DNA of 48,401 nucleotides from CAYFJO01 sp964343305 (GTDB lineage: Bacteria; Planctomycetota; Planctomycetia; Pirellulales; Pirellulaceae), in NCBI GenBank assembly GCA_964343305.1, contig CAYFJO010000028.1, positions 1-48,401 of the forward strand, in the 5' to 3' direction. Shown piece by piece: positions 18,240 through 26,120 of this stretch. Within the stretch, counting starts at the first letter, position 1. The number at the start of each line of letters is the position of its first letter. Made by a program: the position numbers and the translations under genes. The notes under the pieces were generated by a model that was given only the letters and a program-made list of their open reading frames with translations, was not told the DNA's origin and did not search any database.

Positions 18240-19715
18240 TCACTCCGCAGACGCCTTAATCTTGGCGAGTTTTTCGTCGTTGCCCACGATTCCGCCGGCG
18301 AACTCTTCGTCGTTCAGGCGTTCAATCACACGATACTTGCGGCGATAGTCGTGGTCGATGTAGTCGACGAAGCGGATTTCGTACCGCATGTCGCCGCCGA
18401 TGTTGTCCTGCAAAAAACTCTGAGCTGCACCTTCGATGTCGTCGCGCTGGTCCTCGCCGCGCGTGATGAACAGAACTTCGAGTTCCTTCTGCCCGCGCTC
18501 GTAGACTTTGACTTCGATGATGTCGTCCTTGAACTGCGCGTTGAGGACGTTCACAAAGTTGTTAAAGAACGACGGATAAAGTCGCTGGGACGTGTGCGAC
18601 AAAATGTAATTCGTGTCCTTGCCCTCGATGCCGCGCATGAGGAATTCTTCCACGCCATCGCTACGACGAAAGTCGATGAACGCCAGGTCTTTCATCTGAT
18701 AGCGAATGAACGGAAACACGTCGAGGTCCAGTCGCGTGATCAACATCTCCGGCGTGTCCGCTCCTTCCACTTCGCTGTTTTCGAAGTACGCGACGTTGCT
18801 GAAACACTCCAGTCCGCCGTCCGTTTCATGAGCGATCTCACCCAGCTCCACCGAGCCATACGAATCCTCGACGATACTCTCATTGAAAACGCTCTCGATG
18901 TTCTTCCGCTGGCAATCAAAAAATGTCTCGCCGCTGACGTTGATCAACGGCGGCTGGTACTTCAGCGGTAAGTCGTGTTTACGAACGGTGTCCGAAATCA
19001 TGTTCATTGGCGATGGGAAAACGAGCAGCATCTTGGGCTTGTAACGATTCATCTCTTCGATCAACTCGCGAATCGTTGGCTCGTCGATCTTGCTGAACAA
19101 CATGATGCGAAAGCCAGACAGCCAACTGAAATTGTTGAACTGCGCCATCTCGTCGATGTTGTAAGTGTTGGCCGGATAAAAGACCAGAATCTTGTCGCCG
19201 GGTCGCCAACCCATGCGGTACCAACATTTGAAAAATGTGAATAGCATCGAAAACGCATGATGCTTGTTCATATAAACCGACAGCGGCAGTGCCGTCGATC
19301 CGCCGGTGGCCATTGGAAAAATAAAATCCTTCGACCACAATTGCTTGATCACTTTGATCGGGCTCGATGAAAACTCGAACATCAATTCTTCGACGCGGTC
19401 CTTATACTCTTCATTCATCACGTCGAAGCCGCCCTCGGCATAGTCGTCCTTGGTCATCGCCGGCAGCTTGGCATATTCCTCGAAGAACACCTCGTCGCTT
19501 TTGCCTTTGACCGCTTTCAAAAAGTCGGTGTACTTGCCGCGAAAATACGGATTGTTTTCGTTCACCTTGGTCAGTAGGTCAACGATCTCGCCACGAATCT
19601 CCGGCTCAACATCCTGGTGTCGATCTTCCACAACCACTTCGCGATAAAGGCGACTAACGCCCAACAAACGAAGCAAACAGCCATAAAAAAACTTGCGAAA
19701 CCAAAGTGCGATCAT
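18240..19715 (-). CDS. PaaK/CapK-like adenylate-forming ligase
   Basis: A 491-residue protein of the phenylacetate-CoA ligase/CapK group of the ANL superfamily, which activates carboxylates with ATP. Motifs: ATGGSTALPL at 136-145 (the Gly/Ser/Thr phosphate loop), EDSYGSVELGEIAHE (core YG.SE-like motif), TRLDLDVFPFIRYQMKDLAFID (the conserved Asp and RY..(G)D region), and a C-terminal HTSQRLYPSFFNNFVN domain. ATG 19715 is chosen because the protein proper starts here; the longer open frame upstream runs through a palindromic repeat. The N-terminus (WFRKFFYGCLLRLLG) is amphipathic and could bind membrane. The substrate is unknown; CapK relatives act in polysaccharide synthesis. Confidence 0.75.
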   Translation of the reverse strand: MIALWFRKFFYGCLLRLLGVSRLYREVVVEDRHQDVEPEIRGEIVDLLTKVNENNPYFRGKYTDFLKAVKGKSDEVFFEEYAKLPAMTKDDYAEGGFDVMNEEYKDRVEELMFEFSSSPIKVIKQLWSKDFIFPMATGGSTALPLSVYMNKHHAFSMLFTFFKCWYRMGWRPGDKILVFYPANTYNIDEMAQFNNFSWLSGFRIMLFSKIDEPTIRELIEEMNRYKPKMLLVFPSPMNMISDTVRKHDLPLKYQPPLINVSGETFFDCQRKNIESVFNESIVEDSYGSVELGEIAHETDGGLECFSNVAYFENSEVEGADTPEMLITRLDLDVFPFIRYQMKDLAFIDFRRSDGVEEFLMRGIEGKDTNYILSHTSQRLYPSFFNNFVNVLNAQFKDDIIEVKVYERGQKELEVLFITRGEDQRDDIEGAAQSFLQDNIGGDMRYEIRFVDYIDHDYRRKYRVIERLNDEEFAGGIVGNDEKLAKIKASAE

Positions 19716-19737
19716 TTCGAGCGTTCCAAATAGCTCG

Positions 19738-19806
19738 TTTAACGGCAAGCCGAAGGCGACAGTGTTTCGCAAATTCAAACACCATCGCCTTCGGCTTGCC
19801 GTCAAA
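19738..19806. repeat. Long inverted repeat, AACGGCAAGCCGAAGGCGA family
   Basis: The 30-bp arms (19738-19767 and 19777-19806) are inverted copies with three mismatches; the core is CGGCAAGCCGAAGGCGA. Each arm's core, GGCAAGCCGAAGG, is itself partly palindromic. It lies 22 bp upstream of the PaaK-like gene start and is without a T-run. Confidence 0.8.
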
Positions 19807-19895
19807 CAACGAGAAAATTGCGTTAACGAAGAAACAATATAATGGCCGCGCTCAGCGGAATGCTCAAGTAGGCCGTAGCCGCCGCCCACTACGAA

Positions 19896-20249
19896 TTATT
19901 CACGTTCCAAACGCAACGTCTTGCTGGCGAAACTTATTTGCAAATGATAATCGCGCAGTAGATGTGTTCCGATCAGAATCTCGGCATCGGAGACGAACGA
20001 GGCAACCGCCTGAAGCACTTGCCCATCGAACGGAAATTCGACAGAGTACGCGTCCTCTTCGATGACTTGGCCGCCAGCCAAGGCCGATCGCAGCCGCCCT
20101 GCTGGTTGATCGTTCAGCTTTCCACGCAGTCCTTCTGGCAATTCCAAATCGCCATTGAATCCCGTGTCAATCGTCGCTGCCCAACTCTGCCCTGCGATAT
20201 CTAACGTGATTGTTGGTAGACCTTCTGAGGAAACCGTACCGACAATCAC
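19896..20249 (-). CDS. Clan AA (retropepsin-like) aspartic protease
   Basis: A 117-residue protein with the retropepsin-like pattern: ATIDTGFNGDLELP (catalytic Asp28-Thr29-Gly30) and, 60 residues later, AEILIGTHLLRDYHLQI, the hydrophobic-Gly motif that closes the active site. One domain of this size would work as a dimer. The GTG start overlaps the stop of the upstream small gene in a GTGA junction, with AAAGGGGGG upstream, so the two are translationally coupled. No signal peptide, hence probably cytoplasmic. The natural substrate is unknown; the coupled partner is the obvious candidate. Confidence 0.8.
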   Translation of the reverse strand: MIVGTVSSEGLPTITLDIAGQSWAATIDTGFNGDLELPEGLRGKLNDQPAGRLRSALAGGQVIEEDAYSVEFPFDGQVLQAVASFVSDAEILIGTHLLRDYHLQISFASKTLRLERE

Positions 20250-20497
20250 CGCCGCCCCCCTTTGCGATAATAGGTTTTCGAACCGATTCGCTCGAAGAAC
20301 AGCAGAGAGTCGATGTTGTCGGAATCACGTTTGGCGAGAACATCTGGAATCGAATCGCCAATCCAAACCCGTCCTGAGTCCGGGTCAATCCCAGCGGTCA
20401 TTCCGATGCACGTGGAAAGATCATGTTGCGTTTGATAATCCGCCCAGATCTGTTGAGCCTTCGCCGTGTCCGATTCAGACCATGTTGAAAGAGTCAT
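20246..20497 (-). CDS. Small protein coupled to the clan AA protease
   Basis: An 83-residue soluble acidic protein with no family I recognise. Readable stretches include QQIWADYQTQHDLS, GIDPDSGRVWIGDS, and a basic tail SKTYYRKGGRR. Two ATG codons (20500 and 20497) follow GGAG; 20497 gives the better spacing. Its stop overlaps the protease start by 4 bp. The two genes form a bicistron resembling antitoxin/toxin or inhibitor/protease arrangements, which is inference only. Confidence 0.7.
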   Translation of the reverse strand: MTLSTWSESDTAKAQQIWADYQTQHDLSTCIGMTAGIDPDSGRVWIGDSIPDVLAKRDSDNIDSLLFFERIGSKTYYRKGGRR

Positions 20498-20605
20498 CAT
20501 ATTCTCCAAGCAACTCGCATTGTTTGATTATCGGCAAGACGAGATGCGAAAGTCAACGGTGGATAAGAGTACTACAAATCGCGTGCAGTCGCGAACATGT
20601 GTTGG

Positions 20606-22567
20606 TCAAACGATCGCGCTGTTCAATGCACTGGCCGCTTCGAGTTGTGGCCAGAAGCTGTGAAGACGTTGCAAATCCGATGGATTCATCGTCCCCGGAG
20701 CAAACGCGGCCTGGCAATAAAGGTCGGCGACGGCTTGTCCCGCATCGGCGACGAGGGATTCGGTTAAGCCGACTTCATAGACGAATTCGTGCGGGGTCTT
20801 TTCAGGATGACGAGGACAGCCGTGTTCACGTGCCCAAGCTTCGAAGGCGGCAAAGCAATATTCGACCATTTGCTCGGGCGTGGCTTGATTCACCATCCCG
20901 CTCTTAAACGGATCGGCGAAATCGGAGAATGGCCGCGGCGGCGGTTCGTTGTTTTCGGGTTGTCGTGCCGCGGCTTTTTCCGCTTCGGTTGTGCGGCCAA
21001 ACAACATGGCCCACAACTGGCGGAGTTTTTCGACGATCGTTTGCCAGATCTTTTTAATCTCGTCGCGAAAGAACCAGGCACAGACGAGAGCCGCGATGAT
21101 GACGATTAGCCAAAATGCAAACTTGAACAGTATTTCGAGCCAAGATTTTAGAGTCGACCAAAATGTGCTGGGACTTTGTTGCTGTTGTTGTGCTTGCTGT
21201 TGTTGCTGCTGAGAGTTTTGTTGTTCCTGTTTTGATTTACTTTGGCCATCGCCGGACGATTGTTGTTTTCCGCCCGACGAACCTTGGCCGCTTTGCGATC
21301 CGCCCGAACCGCCCCTTTTCGACTTGGACTTCTCTCCTTTGTCGCCCTTCGATCCGTCCTGTTTTTCACTATCTCCGTTTCCGTTTTTCTTTTCTTCGCC
21401 GTCCGAACCATTCTCGCCTTCCTTGCCTTTGTCTCCTTTTCCCTGAGGGTCGTCCTCTTTCGCGTCACCTTCGCCGCTTCTTCCTTCCTCGCCATCCTTG
21501 CCGCCCTCGCCTGTGTCGGACTCTTCATCACCGGGCGTTTCTCCTCGCGGACCGGTGCGGTTGGTTTCTTCGTCTGCTTGCGGACCGTCGTTGCCGAATC
21601 CGTATTGGCTCGTTTCGGGATCGTCTTCGGGAAGAAAACTTGTCAGGAACTCGCTGGTTTTATCGGCTGCATCGCTGGCCGGAAGCATCCAAATGACAAA
21701 CGTCAGCGCCCCGATCAACAACATCAACGCGGCAATCTTCGCCGCGCCGGCACCCAGCCACACGGCCGCCATCTCACCGGGCATTTCCAAATTGCGATTG
21801 CGCAGATATTGCCGCAGCCCAAGGAAACTCGTGTTCACCAACAAGCCAAAACCGCTGGCCAAATACACGCACAACAAAATGAACGCCCAATATTTTGCGT
21901 CCTCAGCAATGAACCACTGCAAGAATCCAAAAATGGGCAACGCCGCGAGCGAAAAATAGATGACCCAGACGCCCGGCTTGTTGGGCCGTCGTTTCAAACG
22001 GCTCCACCAGCTTTTTGCCTTTTCGGTGGCTTCGCGCATGGCAGCGTCGGGGTTGTTCATCGCTGCGACGACCAAGCCCTCATCATCCGGATTGAATACA
22101 TTCTCGCTCGCGGGCAGGGGATCGTCTGCGTCTTCGTTGTCTTCGCTTGCTTCCGTCTTTTCCAGACCGGCGATTTGCAGCAGGCCTTGGCTGGACGTGT
22201 CCTCGCTGCCGTCGACTAGAGTACAGTCCCACGTCAATTTATCGGTACACCACAGGATCAGCAGGACAATTCCAACGCTGGCAGGAAAGCCAAAAGTTGT
22301 AAACCTGCCCATCACGAGTAAAACAGCCGCACCGAGTGCAAAAGCGTACATCGACGCGTACGCACGGCCTTCTTCCATCGCAATGCGGGCGATCAAAACG
22401 GATGCAAAAACAAACAGTGCCGCAATGTAACAAAGCCGCGCTTCAAAATGTCCGTTGCAGAGCACGGCAATCACATAGAAAACCAAACTGCCGACCATCA
22501 CCATAATCAGCGCCGGGCTGATCGCGATGACCATGTAATCGGTGAGGGTTGGTTGTTTCTTGTTCAT
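20606..22567 (-). CDS. Multi-TM protein with disordered linker and DUF4129 C-terminus
   Basis: A 653-residue membrane protein. Four TM segments lie in about the first 120 residues, then an acidic loop, three more TM segments (about residues 215-325), a long low-complexity tract rich in Gly, Glu, Lys, Asp and Ser ending in a polyglutamine run, an eighth TM helix, and a C-terminal DUF4129-like domain (ATPEQMVEYCFAAFEAWAREHGCPR...TPHEFVYEVG). DUF4129 domains commonly end membrane transglutaminases in MoxR/DUF58 clusters; the transglutaminase itself is absent here. ATG 22567 is the first realistic start; the TTG at 22612 is unlikely. The upstream neighbours are DUF58 and MoxR on the same strand, with a repeat element in between. 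Confidence 0.8.
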   Translation of the reverse strand: MNKKQPTLTDYMVIAISPALIMVMVGSLVFYVIAVLCNGHFEARLCYIAALFVFASVLIARIAMEEGRAYASMYAFALGAAVLLVMGRFTTFGFPASVGIVLLILWCTDKLTWDCTLVDGSEDTSSQGLLQIAGLEKTEASEDNEDADDPLPASENVFNPDDEGLVVAAMNNPDAAMREATEKAKSWWSRLKRRPNKPGVWVIYFSLAALPIFGFLQWFIAEDAKYWAFILLCVYLASGFGLLVNTSFLGLRQYLRNRNLEMPGEMAAVWLGAGAAKIAALMLLIGALTFVIWMLPASDAADKTSEFLTSFLPEDDPETSQYGFGNDGPQADEETNRTGPRGETPGDEESDTGEGGKDGEEGRSGEGDAKEDDPQGKGDKGKEGENGSDGEEKKNGNGDSEKQDGSKGDKGEKSKSKRGGSGGSQSGQGSSGGKQQSSGDGQSKSKQEQQNSQQQQQQAQQQQQSPSTFWSTLKSWLEILFKFAFWLIVIIAALVCAWFFRDEIKKIWQTIVEKLRQLWAMLFGRTTEAEKAAARQPENNEPPPRPFSDFADPFKSGMVNQATPEQMVEYCFAAFEAWAREHGCPRHPEKTPHEFVYEVGLTESLVADAGQAVADLYCQAAFAPGTMNPSDLQRLHSFWPQLEAASALNSAIV

Positions 22568-22615
22568 CTTTTGAATCGATTGTTTAACGGCGCGGCTATT
22601 GGCCGCAACCAAACT

Positions 22616-22664
22616 GTAGGATGGATTTCCAATCCGTCCGAGACGGTTTGAAAAACCGTCCTAC
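22616..22664. repeat. GTAGG-family double-hairpin element, copy 3
   Basis: Hairpin 1 is GGATGGATT...AATCCGTCC with one G-U pair; hairpin 2 is GACGGTTT...AAACCGTC. Bounded by GTAGG and CCTAC. It lies between the DUF58 gene and the DUF4129 gene of one putative operon. Confidence 0.8.
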
Positions 22665-22726
22665 GAAAGTCTCGCAGGAAAACAACAAACTCGAAACGAG
22701 TAGTACGACCGGATTCCTTCCAGCCT

Positions 22727-24034
22727 CTATCGTAACACATAATTGCGACAAATCGTCGACACGGCTTGTTCGTCCTTCAGGTGTTTTGTTTCGATTCCTT
22801 CGGCGATCAGCGGCCCGGCGGCTTGGGCGTAGTCGTACTCTTCATGCAAGTTGATCATCGCGGTGACCGCATAGCCGCTGCGTTTCAGATTGCCGAGCGC
22901 GATCGCCGCTTCGGTGGTGACGGTTTGCAAGATGACGATCACCGTGGCATCGCGAGGCAATCGGCTGGAAACTTCGGTAATCAAGCGCGGCAGATCCAAC
23001 CCATCGGTCAATTCCAATCGCGCGAGCGTTTCCAAGATTCGCATGAATTGCTCGACACCGCGGCGAGTTTCGACGACGACGGGAGCCAGCCGATTGCTTT
23101 TGTCCATCATCTTGGCGGACGCCTGAGCCTCATCTCGAGTTCGTGCGTCGCCAACCCAGCCTTCTTGACGAATGCGATCCGCGGCGTCGCGGCCGTTGCT
23201 GATCAGGCCGACTTGTTGCTGCATTTCGTAAACGGCGTTGGCCAACGATGCTGCCATTGTCACCGCCAGTTCGCTACGAAACGGTTCGTTGTGAGCGGGA
23301 TTCGTGGCCTGATGAAAGTCCATCACGATGGTCGTGCCCACGACGGTTGACGGTTCGTAGACTTTGCTGTGCAACTCGCCGGTTCTTGCCGTGGCCCGCC
23401 AGTTCACGCGATTTAGCGGATCGCCTGCTTCATAACGTCGCACGCCGGCAATTCGTGTCGGGTCTTCGTACAGCCGATAGGTCATCCGCACTTCGCCGAT
23501 CGGTCGCTTGGACGCAACCTCGTATCCTTCAAGCGGCATGACCTTTGGATAGACGAGCAAGTAATTCGGGTCACTCATCACGCGATAACGTCGATGAAGT
23601 CCGAATAAGTCGCCGGTCTCCATAACCAGCGGCCCAATTTGATAGTAGCCGCGTCGATTGCACTGCATCTTGTAGCTGAGATGTTTTTTTGCGCCGCCCC
23701 ACAGCATCATCACATCGATGCGCCGGCCGGCGACGCCCAGGTTGGGCGGATTGTGTAGCATTGCCGACAGCGGCAGCAGATCTTCGAGCAACAACCAGGC
23801 GACCGGGATCGCGCCTTTATTTTGGACATCAAGATCGATGGTTACGGTGTCGCCGATCTCGGCGGTTAACCGATCGCATTGACGCAAGGCCGACATGTCC
23901 GTCGCCCATCGGCTCGTTAACATGCGACTGCCGACCAGTACGGCGATCAATGCATACGCAGCATAGGCCAGCAAACCAAGATCAAAGATCCAGGCGATGA
24001 ACAAAATGAACAGTGCGCCGGTGAACCACTTCAT
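22727..24034 (-). CDS. DUF58 domain-containing membrane protein
   Basis: A 435-residue protein with two N-terminal TM helices (FTGALFILFIAWIFDLGLLAYAAYALIAVLVG), a beta-rich domain (about 55-190, including RRGYYQIGPLVMETGDLFGL), and the DUF58 core GVRRYEAGDPLNRVNWRATART at about 235-256. The C-terminal half resembles a von Willebrand A-type fold (GTTIVMDFHQATNP). DUF58 proteins act with MoxR ATPases and membrane transglutaminases in poorly understood envelope assembly. ATG 24034 is the true start because recognisable family sequence begins there. The open frame extending further upstream passes through a repeat element. Confidence 0.88.
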   Translation of the reverse strand: MKWFTGALFILFIAWIFDLGLLAYAAYALIAVLVGSRMLTSRWATDMSALRQCDRLTAEIGDTVTIDLDVQNKGAIPVAWLLLEDLLPLSAMLHNPPNLGVAGRRIDVMMLWGGAKKHLSYKMQCNRRGYYQIGPLVMETGDLFGLHRRYRVMSDPNYLLVYPKVMPLEGYEVASKRPIGEVRMTYRLYEDPTRIAGVRRYEAGDPLNRVNWRATARTGELHSKVYEPSTVVGTTIVMDFHQATNPAHNEPFRSELAVTMAASLANAVYEMQQQVGLISNGRDAADRIRQEGWVGDARTRDEAQASAKMMDKSNRLAPVVVETRRGVEQFMRILETLARLELTDGLDLPRLITEVSSRLPRDATVIVILQTVTTEAAIALGNLKRSGYAVTAMINLHEEYDYAQAAGPLIAEGIETKHLKDEQAVSTICRNYVLR

Positions 24035-24045
24035 GATGGATTTCT

Positions 24046-24093
24046 GTAGGACGAATTGCCAATCCGTCCGGACGGAATACCATTCCGTCCCAC
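24046..24093. repeat. GTAGG-family double-hairpin element, copy 4
   Basis: Hairpin 1 is GGACGAATT...AATCCGTCC (one mismatch); hairpin 2 is GGACGGAAT...ATTCCGTCC. The right end reads CCCAC instead of CCTAC. It fills most of the 61 bp between moxR and DUF58 and ends 3 bp before the moxR stop. Confidence 0.8.
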
Positions 24094-24095
24094 AG

Positions 24096-25040
24096 TCATT
24101 CTCCCAAGGTTGGCACCGCGATGTCGGCAATGATTTCGTTCACAATATGTTCAGCGGTCATTTTTCTGAGGCGGCTCTCGGGTTTCAAAATCACTCGATG
24201 ATTCATCACCGCCGGTGCGACACGTTTGACGTCATCCGGCTGAACAAAATTCCGTCCACGAATCGCGGCCATTGCCTGCGAAGTGCGAAACAACGCGATC
24301 GACGCCCGCGGGCTGCCGCCGAGGCTCAGATCCTCGTTGTTGCGCGTGTCGTGAACGATCTGCATCAAATATCGCTGTACTTTGGGATCGACGAACACTT
24401 CACGAACTTCCTTTTGACAGGCAACCAATTCTTCGGCTGTGACGACCGGTTTGACTTTGTCGACCGGATGCTCGCGCTGCAACATTTCGAGCATCTTCAA
24501 CTCTTCGTCCATCGACGGATAGCCGAGGCTGAACTTCATCAAGAATCGATCGAGCTGTGCTTCGGGCAGCGGAAACGTGCCTTCTTGATCGACCGGGTTT
24601 TGCGTCGCGATGACCATAAAGGGCGGCGTTAACCTTCGCGTCACCCCGTCGACCGTCACACGCGCCTCGGCCATCGCTTCGAGCAGAGCGGCTTGGGACC
24701 TGGGCGTTGCACGATTGATTTCGTCGGCTAGAACTGCCTGGGCGAAAATCGGTCCGGGACGAAACTCAAACTCAGCGGTTTTCTGGTTGAAAATCGACGC
24801 ACCGGTAATGTCGCTCGGCAAAAGATCAGGCGTACATTGAATGCGTTTAAAAGTGCAGCCGACACTTCGTGCGAGCGCCCTGGCCAACATCGTCTTGGCA
24901 ACCCCCGGCACATCTTCCAGCAAAACGTGGCCTTCGCAAAACCATGAAACGATCGACAAGATCAATTGCTGACGCTTGCCAACAATGACTTGCTCGACAT
25001 TGGCGATGATCTTCTTGGCGACTTCGGTGGAATTTGGCAC
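24096..25040 (-). CDS. MoxR family AAA+ ATPase
   Basis: A MoxR-type AAA+ protein, chaperone-like for envelope or metalloprotein assembly. Motifs: VPGVAKTMLARALA (Walker A), AVLADEINRATPRSQAALLEAMAE (Walker B and the following helix), FMVIATQNPVDQEGTFPLPEAQLDRF (sensor 1 and arginine-finger region). From the GTG at 25040 it is 314 residues, a normal length. No ATG is available in frame. A GTG at 25130 would add 30 residues encoded largely by a palindromic repeat, so 25040 is preferred, but neither has a Shine-Dalgarno sequence. It heads the MoxR-DUF58-DUF4129 run. Confidence 0.9.
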   Translation of the reverse strand: MPNSTEVAKKIIANVEQVIVGKRQQLILSIVSWFCEGHVLLEDVPGVAKTMLARALARSVGCTFKRIQCTPDLLPSDITGASIFNQKTAEFEFRPGPIFAQAVLADEINRATPRSQAALLEAMAEARVTVDGVTRRLTPPFMVIATQNPVDQEGTFPLPEAQLDRFLMKFSLGYPSMDEELKMLEMLQREHPVDKVKPVVTAEELVACQKEVREVFVDPKVQRYLMQIVHDTRNNEDLSLGGSPRASIALFRTSQAMAAIRGRNFVQPDDVKRVAPAVMNHRVILKPESRLRKMTAEHIVNEIIADIAVPTLGE

Positions 25041-25061
25041 GTATTTGGATTTGTTGAGGTG

Positions 25062-25132
25062 TTGTGTGCCACTGGCTTTGCCAGCGTTTTGTGTGCAACC
25101 GGAACGGCACTGGCAGAGCCAGTGGCACACAA
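25062..25132. repeat. Nested palindrome, GTGTGCCACTGGC family
   Basis: The 23-bp arms (25062-25084 and 25110-25132) are inverted copies with one mismatch. The core CACTGGC...GCCAGTG makes each arm a hairpin by itself. It covers the 5' end of the moxR frame and contains the GTG at 25128-25130 that could start a longer MoxR. Confidence 0.85.
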
Positions 25133-25161
25133 TTTCATGGATGATTCTATGCTACCAGTAG

Positions 25162-25662
25162 CTACCGTTGGACGCTAATCGTTGGCGGCGAGACCAGCGT
25201 TTGGTAGACGACGCAAAAGCGTTCCGTCAGCTTCAAGAGTTTGGCAATTTGCTCGTCCTCGGCGTCCGTGTCGAGATCGAACTTCAGACGAATGTGGGTC
25301 AATCCAATTGGCGTCTCCTTGTCTACGCCCAAGGTTCCACGAAAATCAAGATCACCCTCGGCCGTGATCGTGCCACCACGAACGGGGATGCTCAGCGCCG
25401 TGGCGACCGCTCGCAACGTGACCCCCGCGCAGCCAACCAACGCCTCGAGCAACATGTCGCCGCTGCATGCTTGCGAACCATCTCCGCCCGTCGCCGGATG
25501 TAGCCCCGCCGTGAATTTGCCCGCAAACGTCTCAAGGTCGCAACTTACGTCGTCCGCATTAAGTAACGCGCTTGCACTGAGTGTCAACTGCGCCGAACCC
25601 GGATTATCTTTGTACTTTTGCTTCAACGGCGCTTGTGCAGCTCGCAACTCTTCGGCATTCAT
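25162..25662 (-). CDS. OsmC/Ohr family protein
   Basis: A 166-residue protein of the OsmC fold, most of which reduce organic hydroperoxides using two cysteines. The expected pair is visible: one in DMLLEALVGCAGVTLRAV and one in LTERFCVVYQTL; an extra cysteine lies in GDGSQACSGD. The start at ATG 25662 is supported by GGAG about 6 bases upstream; the open frame upstream is unrelated sequence overlapping the HNH gene. It begins 8 bp after the HNH stop, so it is probably co-transcribed with that gene. Cytoplasmic, no signal peptide. Confidence 0.85.
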   Translation of the reverse strand: MNAEELRAAQAPLKQKYKDNPGSAQLTLSASALLNADDVSCDLETFAGKFTAGLHPATGGDGSQACSGDMLLEALVGCAGVTLRAVATALSIPVRGGTITAEGDLDFRGTLGVDKETPIGLTHIRLKFDLDTDAEDEQIAKLLKLTERFCVVYQTLVSPPTISVQR

Positions 25663-25670
25663 GCTTACTC

Positions 25671-26120
25671 CTATCTGACATCTTTCTCGATCGTGTCTTG
25701 ATGTGGTGAATGTCGGCCAACCAGCCCGAGAACAGTGCGAAGATTCGTGACGCCGGGACGATTCAGCCGCAGCCGTTCTACTGTCGCTCGGCCAACCGGA
25801 GTCTTGCCAACGATTATGGTGAAATCTTCGTTCCACGCGAAGTGATCATGCCAAGAATCGCGCCGTGGATGGTAAAGCGGCACGACTCTCCCAGTTGCCG
25901 TGTCGGTCCCTTGAACGGCAGTGAATTTGAAATTATTGCAGCCTTGGCACGAAGATGCCAGGTTATCGAGTTTGTTTGAGCCGCCACGCGACGACGGCAC
26001 AATGTGCTCCACCGAAAGTGGGTCGGACGAAGAACGCGATTGGCTCCAGCAATATTCGCAGCACTTGTTCGCCCGCTCGATGACCGCTTGCTTGATGTCA
26101 TCGGGAACGGATTCAGACAT
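25671..26120 (-). CDS. HNH endonuclease family protein
   Basis: A 149-residue protein with a complete Cys4-type HNH motif: CCEYC, VEHIVPSSRGGSNKLDNLASSCQGCNNFK. The His of VEHIVP, the Asn of KLDNL and the CxxC pairs match the metal- and zinc-binding residues. The C-terminal region (FTIIVGKTPVGRATVERLRLNRP) is as in stand-alone bacterial HNH proteins. ATG 26120 overlaps the end of the upstream gene by 8 bp, so the two are coupled. Its role could be a toxin nuclease, a repair enzyme or a decayed mobile-element enzyme; the sequence does not decide. Confidence 0.85.
   Translation of the reverse strand: MSESVPDDIKQAVIERANKCCEYCWSQSRSSSDPLSVEHIVPSSRGGSNKLDNLASSCQGCNNFKFTAVQGTDTATGRVVPLYHPRRDSWHDHFAWNEDFTIIVGKTPVGRATVERLRLNRPGVTNLRTVLGLVGRHSPHQDTIEKDVR

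Noticed and set aside
21177..21230. CAG/CTG-like triplet tract as an independent repeat element
   Set aside because: It is in frame and encodes the polyglutamine part of the disordered linker. It is worth watching for length variation but is not a separate element.
21242..22219. 325-codon open frame opposite the DUF4129 gene
   Set aside because: It is an artefact of the low-complexity Gly/Lys/Glu/Gln-coding region read in reverse. The minus-strand frame has TM helices and a known C-terminal domain.
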